This document shows, one piece after another, positions 32,319 through 38,216 of a stretch of 38,216 bases of DNA. Source of the stretch: Parachlamydiales bacterium (GTDB lineage Bacteria > Chlamydiota > Chlamydiia > Chlamydiales > Parachlamydiaceae). The position numbers were made by a program, and so were the translations under genes. How positions within the stretch are numbered: position 1 is the stretch's first letter; each line of letters opens with the position of its first letter. The stretch is taken from positions 1 through 38,216 of the forward strand of contig JAGVJG010000152.1 of assembly GCA_020051235.1 (NCBI GenBank). Direction: 5' to 3'. Under the pieces are notes generated by a model. That model was not told where the DNA came from and searched no databases. It saw nothing but the letters and a program-made list of their open reading frames with translations.

Positions 32319-34925
32319 TTAGCTTAGATGTGACCCGAGTATTTTGGTAATCGAGAACATATCAATCGGCTCTTTAGATCCGAAAACCTTTGCCAATTTT
32401 TCATCCGGAACGATCTCTTTTTTGTTTTTAGGATTTTGGAGATTGTTCTGTTTAATATAATCCCAAAGTCCCGTAAATGCCTCTTTACGAGAAAGCTCGG
32501 TGGCATTTAATAGAGCTCCTAATTCAGCCGAGAGTTTTTTAGGAGGGGAAACTCTTTCTTTTTTGGGCTTGGCAGCCGCTTTTTCAGTTTTCGCTTTTTT
32601 AGCAGGTTTTTTTTCTTTGGTTTTCTTTTCTTTCGCGGGTTTCGCTTCTGCTGCTTTCTTTCCTTTTCCGAATTTCTTCGCTTTTTTTACGTAAGGCGTT
32701 CTTGGATGATTTTGATACTTTTCTTCTATCTGAGCCAAATCATTTACGATCACGTCGCATTCAGGATAGGTCGAGCAAGAGAAGAAAGTTTTGCCAAAGC
32801 GCGATTTTCTTGCGACGAGTTGACCGGGGCAGCCTACAGCAGGACAGTGAGGAAGGTCTTCTGCTTTAATGACGATTTCGCCTTTCTTAGGGATATTGAC
32901 AATGCCCTTACAATCAGGATAAGTCGTGCATCCTAAGAATGAGCCAAATTTGCCATGACGAAGTTTCATGTCAGAGCCGCATTTTGGGCATTTTTGTTCC
33001 CAATCAAAGTCGTCTGCATAAAGCGATTTGTCAAAATCCATCTCTTCAAGCGGAGCGGAAAAATCGCATTCCGGGTATTTCGAACAGCCGTAGAAATACT
33101 TATTCTTAAACCATACCTTTTGAAGATTGGATCCGCATTTGGGGCAAATGCGATCGGTCATGATTTTAGGAACAAAGGCTTCTTTTTCAGCTTGATCTAC
33201 AACGGGTCCAAATTCATTCCAGAAATTCTTTAAGAGCGCTCGCCAATCTTTATGTTGATCTGCAATGGCTTCGAGTTGGTTCTCCATTTCAGCGGTAAAA
33301 CCAATATTCATAATGAGCGCAAAATTAGCCTCTAATAAAGCGGCGATAACAAACCCAAGTTCAGTAGGCTTAAGACGTCCTTGCTCTTTAGTGGTATAGT
33401 CGCGGCTTTGAATTTTCGACATGATTGATGCGTATGTCGAGGGGCGACCAATTCCTTGCTTCTCGAGTTCTTTTACAAGCGATGCTTCCGTAAATCTAGG
33501 AGGGGGACGAGTAAAGGCTTGTTCTTTTATCGTATCGACGAGAACAAGGGGCATCCCTTCTTGTAATTCGGGTAATGCGCGCGATTCATCATCTTCATCT
33601 TTATCATCGACGCGTTCTTCGTAAGCGGCCAAAAATCCAGAAAACTTTAGTGTAGATCCGGTCGCTCTTAATAAGATGCCGTCGTTATTTTCCAAATCAG
33701 CGGATACGGTGTCATAGATCGCCGGATTCATTTGAGTCGCAATATAGCGTCTATAGATCAACTGATAGAGTTTAAACTGTTCAGGAGATAAATAAGGTTC
33801 AACTTTTTCTGGAGTATGTTCCGTGTTGGTCGGTCTAATCGCTTCGTGGGCGTCTTGAGCGCTTTTTTGAGTGGCAAACTGTTTGCCTTGAGCCGGTAGA
33901 TACTCATCTCCGTAGGTTTTTTTAACAAAACGGCGAGCTTCTTCAATCGATTGCGGATCAAGTCGTACCGAGTCGGTACGCATATAAGTGATCAAACCCT
34001 CAGTTCCATCATTGCCAAGATCAATACCTTCATACAAGGTTTGGGCAATACCCATGGTTCTAGAAGAAGAAAAACCATAATAGCGGGAAGCTTCCTGCTG
34101 TAAAGTCGAAGTGATAAACGGAGGAGGGGAGTAACGTTTCTTTTCTTTCTTTTCTACGCGCGATACTCGATAAGGTTCTTTTTCAACATTTTTAGAAACT
34201 TTTTCAGCTTCTTCTTGATTGGGGATGAGATAGACTTTTTTATCATCTATCGCTTCTTTTTCAACCTTAACGCCATCAACGGAATATAAATTGGCTCTAA
34301 AAACTTTATCGTCTGTTTTCGTATGAAATTGGGCGCCTAAATTCCAATATTCGACGGCTTTAAAGGCTTGGATTTCTTTTTCACGATCTACGACTAACTT
34401 TAAGGCAACGGATTGCACTCTTCCGGCCGATACAAATCCCTCTTTTCCTCGGTGAATACGTCTATTTAAGATGGGAGATATTTTATAGCCGACAATTCGA
34501 TCAAGAGAGCGTCTTGCTTGTTGAGCGTTAACAAGCGCATCGTCGATTTCTCTTGGTTCATTTAAAGCTTTTAATACGACGTCTTTGGTGTACGCATTAA
34601 AAGAGACTCGTTTGAATTTGGTTTTTGGCGGCAAAATTTTGCTGATGTGCCAAGCAATGGCTTCTCCTTCTCGGTCAGGGTCGGGGGAGAGGTAGACAAC
34701 ATCAACTTCTTTTGCGGCTCTCTGTAATTTTTTAATTACTTCTTCTTTACCCGGCATCGTGACATATGTCGGCTCGAAATTATTTTCGATATCGATTCCG
34801 AATTCTTTTTCGGGCAAATCACGAATATGGCCAATTGATGATTCAAAACTAAAGTTTGAACCTAAAAATTTTTTTAATGTTTTGATTTTCGCCGGAGACT
34901 CGACGATGATCAATGCTTTGGCCAT
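32319..34925 (-). CDS. topA: DNA topoisomerase I with C-terminal SWIB domain
   Basis: Type IA topoisomerase that relaxes negative supercoils, 868 residues. The Toprim domain starts ALIIVESPAKIKTLKKFLG; VYLSPDPDREGEAIAWH holds the metal-binding acidic residues; GLITYMRTDSVRL has the catalytic tyrosine. Three four-cysteine zinc fingers follow (about residues 575-725, beginning CPKCGSNLQK, CPKCGSDMKL and CPAVGCPGQL). A Lys/Ala-rich linker (about 735-790) then joins a SWIB/MDM2-like domain (about 790-868, LGALLNATELSRKEAFTGLW and KEIVPDEKLAKVFG). This TopA-SWIB fusion is characteristic of Chlamydiae and probably links topology to chromatin state in the developmental cycle. AAGG lies before the ATG. 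Confidence 0.95.
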   Translation of the reverse strand: MAKALIIVESPAKIKTLKKFLGSNFSFESSIGHIRDLPEKEFGIDIENNFEPTYVTMPGKEEVIKKLQRAAKEVDVVYLSPDPDREGEAIAWHISKILPPKTKFKRVSFNAYTKDVVLKALNEPREIDDALVNAQQARRSLDRIVGYKISPILNRRIHRGKEGFVSAGRVQSVALKLVVDREKEIQAFKAVEYWNLGAQFHTKTDDKVFRANLYSVDGVKVEKEAIDDKKVYLIPNQEEAEKVSKNVEKEPYRVSRVEKKEKKRYSPPPFITSTLQQEASRYYGFSSSRTMGIAQTLYEGIDLGNDGTEGLITYMRTDSVRLDPQSIEEARRFVKKTYGDEYLPAQGKQFATQKSAQDAHEAIRPTNTEHTPEKVEPYLSPEQFKLYQLIYRRYIATQMNPAIYDTVSADLENNDGILLRATGSTLKFSGFLAAYEERVDDKDEDDESRALPELQEGMPLVLVDTIKEQAFTRPPPRFTEASLVKELEKQGIGRPSTYASIMSKIQSRDYTTKEQGRLKPTELGFVIAALLEANFALIMNIGFTAEMENQLEAIADQHKDWRALLKNFWNEFGPVVDQAEKEAFVPKIMTDRICPKCGSNLQKVWFKNKYFYGCSKYPECDFSAPLEEMDFDKSLYADDFDWEQKCPKCGSDMKLRHGKFGSFLGCTTYPDCKGIVNIPKKGEIVIKAEDLPHCPAVGCPGQLVARKSRFGKTFFSCSTYPECDVIVNDLAQIEEKYQNHPRTPYVKKAKKFGKGKKAAEAKPAKEKKTKEKKPAKKAKTEKAAAKPKKERVSPPKKLSAELGALLNATELSRKEAFTGLWDYIKQNNLQNPKNKKEIVPDEKLAKVFGSKEPIDMFSITKILGSHLS

Positions 34926-35184
34926 GATACCTTTATTGGGTTTATATCTCTGATAATCAAATGTTTTTGAACTATCAGCCCTTTTTCATGAAAATAGGTT
35001 TTTTAGGGTTTTAAAGTAAAATCCAATCCTATTTTAGTTCGAAGAGGCCTAAAATCCAGAGATTTAATAGTATGCCTAGATCCTATTTAAGATTTATAGC
35101 AAAGGTAAGCTATTAATTTAAAGAAATTTACGATTTTCCCCAGGAAGCTCTCATATAATATATAGGGGGGTTCTTAAGGAAAGA
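34926..35184. other. Gene-free stretch upstream of topA
   Basis: About 260 AT-rich bases between the topA start and the terminator hairpin. No ORF longer than about 20 codons with a ribosome site is seen on either strand. Reading toward topA, a TATAAA-like sequence and an AAGG ribosome site precede the ATG, so this stretch probably holds the topA promoter. No repeat or RNA family was recognised. Confidence 0.5.
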
Positions 35185-35205
35185 CCACCGGGTAAGACCC
35201 GGTGG
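35176..35205 (-). terminator. Intrinsic terminator of the 57-residue gene
   Basis: On the minus strand a perfect 9-bp stem, CCACCGGGT / ACCCGGTGG (35185-35193 with 35197-35205, three-base loop), is followed by TCTTTCCTT. It lies 16 bases after the TAA of the small gene at 35221-35394. The GC-rich stem stands out against the AT-rich surroundings. Confidence 0.7.
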
Positions 35206-35220
35206 CCGATGGAATCTTGC

Positions 35221-35394
35221 TTAAAAAGAGATCGTAAAGCTGCCCGTAATCTTAATGGGCTCCCCTTGTTCGAAGGGGATTGTTTTCGATCCCTTTTTCA
35301 CGATCAGATTGAGTTCTGGTTCCTCGAAAGAAACATCAGACTCCCCCTGATCTAAGATAAGGGTAGACAGTTTCGTACTCACAGGTTTCTCCAT
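35221..35394 (-). CDS. 57-residue hypothetical protein
   Basis: A short ORF, below common length limits: ATG at 35394, TAA at 35221. The product begins MEKPVSTKLSTLILDQGESD and ends GEPIKITGSFTISF. It is mixed acidic and basic, with alternating hydrophobic residues that suggest beta strands, and has no signal peptide, cysteine or membrane segment. A perfect 11-bp hairpin touches the start codon on its upstream side, and a strong terminator follows the stop. No good Shine-Dalgarno sequence is present unless it is hidden in the hairpin. I do not recognise a family. The terminator and clean frame argue for a real gene; the missing ribosome site argues against. Confidence 0.5.
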   Translation of the reverse strand: MEKPVSTKLSTLILDQGESDVSFEEPELNLIVKKGSKTIPFEQGEPIKITGSFTISF

Positions 35395-35419
35395 CTGTTT
35401 CTTATCGAATAAGAAACAG
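35395..35419 (-). promoter_or_regulatory. Hairpin abutting the start of the 57-residue gene
   Basis: CTGTTTCTTAT and ATAAGAAACAG form a perfect 11-bp inverted repeat with a three-base loop, ending directly at the ATG. In RNA it would cover the translation start region, so it could control translation or be an operator in DNA. Confidence 0.45.
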
Positions 35420-35704
35420 TGTTCAGAGCCTAAAGCTATGAAACAGCCATGTCAAATTGCTACATTTTAACTAACGTTTAAACCAAGCAACTTGACCGGT
35501 TGCTAGCTTAAGGTTCCATTAGTTTCCTAATCCTCAACTTTCATAGATGAGGTTCACAGTTCAATTACTTTCATACCAAAAGTTGTGGCTATCGAGCTGC
35601 CTAAAAATCTTCACCTCCTCACGTGCTCAGGAATAAAATTCCCAAAAATACCACCATTATTGGCAAGGCATAAGCCTTAGAATGGACATAACAAAAATTT
35701 TAAC
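35420..35704 (-). other. Gene-free stretch with several small hairpins
   Basis: About 285 bases without a convincing ORF. On the minus strand it holds a perfect SD-type sequence, GAGGAGGTGA (35611-35620), with no ATG, GTG or TTG at a usable distance; an ATT follows and would encode 15 residues. Further hairpins lie between it and the 57-residue gene: CCTCA/TGAGG, ATTAG-GAAA-CTAAT with a GNRA loop, and GCAAC/GTTGC. The region may be a structured leader or an RNA gene. No known riboswitch, RNase P, tmRNA or SRP RNA signature was recognised. Confidence 0.35.
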
Positions 35705-36412
35705 TTATTGCAATTCTTTCTCTTGAAGGTAGCTAAGAAAAGAAACGTCGCCTAAATTCAGGGTGGCCATAAACGCATCAAACATAAGGGGAGTAACTCC
35801 AACCTTTGCCGACCCTTTTGACAAGCTAAGCCATTCTTTTTGAAGGGCTTGTTCGCTTTTCTTATCACCGAGCGATGCCGCTAGAGATTGCAGGCGATAC
35901 ATATTATATAAGTATAGGACGGGATACGCCTTATCGCCGCTTGACTCGATATCACTTTTCAATTTTTGAGCGCTCGAATAAGCCGTTTTAAAATCTTTTT
36001 GCGCGATTAATAAGGAAATATCGGTCGATCTTTTTGCAAAACTAGACTCTTCGATTCGTTTTAAGTTATCTTCGATCAAGGGTTTAGCTTCGTCAGGCTT
36101 GTCGAGAAGTAAAAAGGTTTGAGCAAGCACCCCTTCAACTTTTGTTTTCAAAAGCGGCTGCTTTATCATAAGTTCTTTAAGCTCAGTCGCTGACTTCTCG
36201 GCTAAATCGGCCTTCTTTAGCTTGGCTTCAGCATTATAGGCGCTAAAATAATCTTTTTCATTTTGAACAACCGATCCCGATAGGAATCGATAAAGCAGAA
36301 AGATGACTGCCAAAGCGGCCGCTATGCCGGATAAGATATTCCATTTATTTTCCATCGCCCAGTCGAGCCATGGGTTTTCGTCTTCGAGATACACATCTAC
36401 CTTCTTCGACAT
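35705..36412 (-). CDS. Single-pass membrane protein with TPR-like periplasmic domain
   Basis: A 235-residue protein with a 25-residue cytoplasmic start, one membrane helix (about 27-45, NILSGIAAALAVIFLLYRFL) and a helical C-terminal domain rich in Ala, Lys and Leu with tetratricopeptide-like spacing (for example LAQTFLLLDKPDEAKPLIED). The architecture resembles YfgM/AncA-type proteins that sit beside the Sec translocon, and Tol-Pal or secretion scaffolds of similar size, but sequence identity is not evident. The ATG at 36412 gives a clean start; a GTG nine bases upstream is the alternative. It lies downstream of uvrB on the same strand, with the palindromic repeat in between, so it may have its own promoter. 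Confidence 0.6.
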   Translation of the reverse strand: MSKKVDVYLEDENPWLDWAMENKWNILSGIAAALAVIFLLYRFLSGSVVQNEKDYFSAYNAEAKLKKADLAEKSATELKELMIKQPLLKTKVEGVLAQTFLLLDKPDEAKPLIEDNLKRIEESSFAKRSTDISLLIAQKDFKTAYSSAQKLKSDIESSGDKAYPVLYLYNMYRLQSLAASLGDKKSEQALQKEWLSLSKGSAKVGVTPLMFDAFMATLNLGDVSFLSYLQEKELQ

Positions 36413-36485
36413 AAGAACCACACAAAATTTTCAGCTAAGGATAGATTCAAAGGACAATATTTTAAACAGAAAACTTATAATAATT

Positions 36486-36678
36486 ACCGTGCCCGTGATG
36501 CTTGTCTTATCCGTGCCCGTGCCCGCGTGCGTGCCCGTGCCCGATTCCCGCAAAACATCGGAAGTACCGCTTTATTAATATTTGATCCAACGCATGCAGG
36601 TGGAGTCCAATGTTTAGCGGGAATCGGGCACGGGCACTTTACGCGGGCACGGGCACGGTTAAAGATGGGCACGGGTTA
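36486..36678. repeat. GTGCCC-armed palindrome, copy 2
   Basis: The left arm 36486-36570 contains CCGTGCCCGTGCCCGCGTGC and ends CATCGGAAGTACCGC; the right arm 36610-36678 carries the reverse complement (GGGAATCGGGCACGGGCAC and GCGGGCACGGGCACGG). The loop is about 40 bases. The left arm has an extra GTGCCC block and the right arm has lost the ATCGGAAGTACCGC tip. The TAA of uvrB lies within the right end. It occupies nearly all of the space between uvrB and the next gene. Sequence and position relative to a stop codon match the palindrome at 30793-31260. Confidence 0.85.
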
Positions 36679-38200
36679 TTCTTCGATCAACAACATATTC
36701 TGGTAGTGGCGCATTTGATCGCGGAATTGGGCGGCCTCTTCGAACTTCATGTCTTTCGCGGCGCGTCGCATCTCCGCCTGGAAGTAACGAATCTTCTTTT
36801 GAATCTCATCTTCGGAGACGAGGCGAGAGGATTTGGATCCCTTCTTCTTTTTACCGTCATCATCTTCGGCATGGAGAAGGGCGGCAATTTCTTTTTTAAT
36901 GGTTTTAGGTGTGATGCCGTGTTTTTCGTTATATGCAATCTGAACCGCGCGTCGATCGGCTGTAATCTTGAGGGTATTTTTAATACTTTGGGTAAGCGTA
37001 TCCGCATACATGATTACGCGGCCTTCGCTATTTCGAGCCGCTCTTCCGCAGGTTTGGATAAGGGAGGTTTCGGATCGGAGAAATCCTTGCTTATCGGCAT
37101 CAAGAATAGTTACGAGGGCAACTTCCGGTAAATCAAGCCCTTCTCGAAGAAGGTTAATTCCTACGAGCACGTCAAAATGGCCGGAACGTAGATCACGAAT
37201 GATTTGCATTCTTTCAATAGTGTCAATTTCAGAGTGGAGGTATTTTGCTTTAACGTTAAGCTCAGTCAGATATTTTGTTAAATCTTCCGAAAGGCGTTTT
37301 GTAAGCGTGGTTACAAGAACGCGATGACCTTTTGCCACCGCTTCACGAATCTCTTTTAAGCAATCATCTAATTGGTTTTTAGCAGGTCTTACTTCTATAA
37401 CGGGATCAAGAAGACCGGTAGGCCTGATCACTTGTTCGATCACTTCGCCTTCCGCTTCATTGATTTCCCATTTGTCAGGCGTCGCAGAAACGTAGACGAC
37501 CTGATTCATTAGTTTGTAGCTTTCTTCGAATTTTAGTGGACGGTTGTCATAGGCAGAGGGGAGTCTAAAGCCGAAATCGACAAGCGCCTGTTTTCTTGCG
37601 CGATCTCCATTATACATTGCATGAAGTTGAGGAACTGTTTGATGGGATTCGTCAACAATTAGCAGAAAGTCTTTTGGAAAATAATCGATTAAGCAAGGAG
37701 GGGGATCGCCGGGATTGCGTTGTGAAAAATGCCTCGAATAGTTTTCGATCCCTTTACAAAAACCTACTTCCTTAATCATTTCAAGGTCGTAGTTGGTTCG
37801 TTCCCAGATACGTTGTTTTTCGATAAAGCGTTCTTCTTTTTCATAGAATTCAACGCGAAGCTTTAGCTCTTCTTTAATTGTATCTATCGCCCTTTCACGC
37901 ACTTCTTCCGGTGTTACATAGTGAGATCCCGGATAGATCGTAATGCCTTCGATTCGTTTACGTGTTTTTCCGGTTAAGGGATCGATTTCTGAAATGCGTT
38001 CAATCTCATCTCCAAAAAGCTCTACGCGTATTCCCATGTCATCTTCATAAGCGGGGAAGATATCGATCGTGTCGCCGCGAACTCTAAACGTACCTCGATA
38101 AAAATCAAAATCGTTTCTCTTATATTGCATGCTGACAAGATGGAGTAAAAGCTCTTGCCGAACGATTTTTGAGCCGGTATTGAGAACGAGCTGCATCCCT
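36676..38200 (-). CDS. uvrB: Excinuclease ABC subunit B, 3' part
   Basis: Damage-recognition helicase of nucleotide excision repair. About 507 residues are present; the family is usually about 660-680, so roughly the first 160 residues, including the Walker A motif, lie off the contig. Seen: FRVRGDTIDIFPAYEDD, LLIVDESHQTVPQL (motif II), MNQVVYVSATPDKWE, VLVTTLTKRLSEDL, VLVGINLLREGLDLPEVALV (motif V), LIQTCGRAARNSEGRVIMYA (motif VI) and a C-terminal UVR motif (MKFEEAAQFRDQMR) that binds UvrC. The ATG at 38196 is internal, aligning with a Met inside the E. coli protein; it is not the real start. The frame stays open to the adapter at 38201. The stop codon lies in the palindromic repeat. Confidence 0.95.
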
Positions 38201-38216
38201 AGATCGGAAGAGCACA
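38201..38216 (+). other. Residual Illumina adapter sequence
   Basis: AGATCGGAAGAGCACA is identical to the first 16 bases of the Illumina TruSeq read-1 adapter. It terminates the window in the middle of uvrB, where the protein alignment should continue, so it is not genomic. Confidence 0.95.

Noticed and set aside
32500-32694. Phe/Ala-rich open frame opposite the topA linker
   Set aside because: It is the complement of the Lys/Ala-rich linker codons of TopA, a common mirror effect, with no independent support.
35420-35704. RNase P RNA, tmRNA or SRP RNA in the gene-free stretch
   Set aside because: None of the conserved core sequences of these RNAs could be found on either strand.
36484-36672. 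Arg/Ala-repeat open frame across the GTGCCC palindrome
   Set aside because: The repeated residues arise only from the hexamer repeat; it has no ribosome site and no family resemblance.
36676-38196. uvrB as a naturally N-truncated gene starting at the internal ATG
   Set aside because: The frame is open to the contig end and the next bases are sequencing adapter, so the truncation is an assembly artefact.

Overview
The window reads as one contig from a member of the Chlamydiota, most likely an environmental (Parachlamydiales-type) chlamydia. The clearest marker is topoisomerase I carrying three zinc fingers, a Lys/Ala-rich linker and a C-terminal SWIB domain, a known chlamydial fusion. A B. 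subtilis-type sdhCAB operon, a short lplA and rpoN agree with this. Tyrosine and branched-chain amino-acid genes point to an environmental lineage rather than to the reduced Chlamydiaceae. The contig begins inside a dispersed GC-rich repeat and ends inside uvrB, followed by 16 bases identical to the Illumina adapter, so both ends are assembly ends.

Layout. 343-5276 (+): succinate dehydrogenase sdhCAB and a GT-C membrane glycosyltransferase. 5348-5539 (+): a tiny lipoprotein. 5644-8718 (+): PP-loop amidotransferase-like protein, SDR epimerase/reductase and a class IV (IlvE-type) aminotransferase. 8691-8880 (+): a promoter, a structured RNA resembling 6S RNA and a T-run, lying between convergent operons. 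8858-20087 (-): eleven closely packed genes. The first three supply tyrosine-pathway functions (DAHP synthase, chorismate mutase-prephenate dehydrogenase, aminotransferase). Next come a DevBCA-type exporter with a TolC protein, a nitroreductase, a ThiF/E1-like enzyme, a fatty acyl-AMP ligase and a protein ending in an acyl carrier domain. This looks like an undescribed pathway for making and exporting an acylated, probably tyrosine-derived, small molecule. 20137-22748 (-): lplA, mnmG and a 29-residue mS38/COX24-like protein. 22799-23662 (-): a membrane protein with an HETGH motif.

23736-29236 (-) is a four-gene exopolysaccharide-type operon: a REC-PP2C-HATPase-STAS regulator, a polyprenyl-phosphate sugar-1-phosphate transferase, a nucleotidyltransferase-like/left-handed-helix/sugar-transferase-like fusion, and a GT26 glycosyltransferase fused to STAS-like domains. 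Partner-switching regulation is thus built into the genes for glycan synthesis. Then follow rpoN (+), a large palindromic repeat, a PfkB kinase (-), topA-SWIB (-), a 57-residue ORF with its own terminator (-), a TPR-like membrane protein (-), a second palindromic repeat and partial uvrB (-).

Two families of non-coding repeats occur: a palindrome with GTGCCC-rich arms (30793-31260 and 36486-36678) abutting stop codons, and a GC-rich element (1-183 and 30904-31146) nested in the first palindrome. No tRNA, rRNA, CRISPR array or transposase gene was found. All functional calls are from reading motifs; no database search was run.
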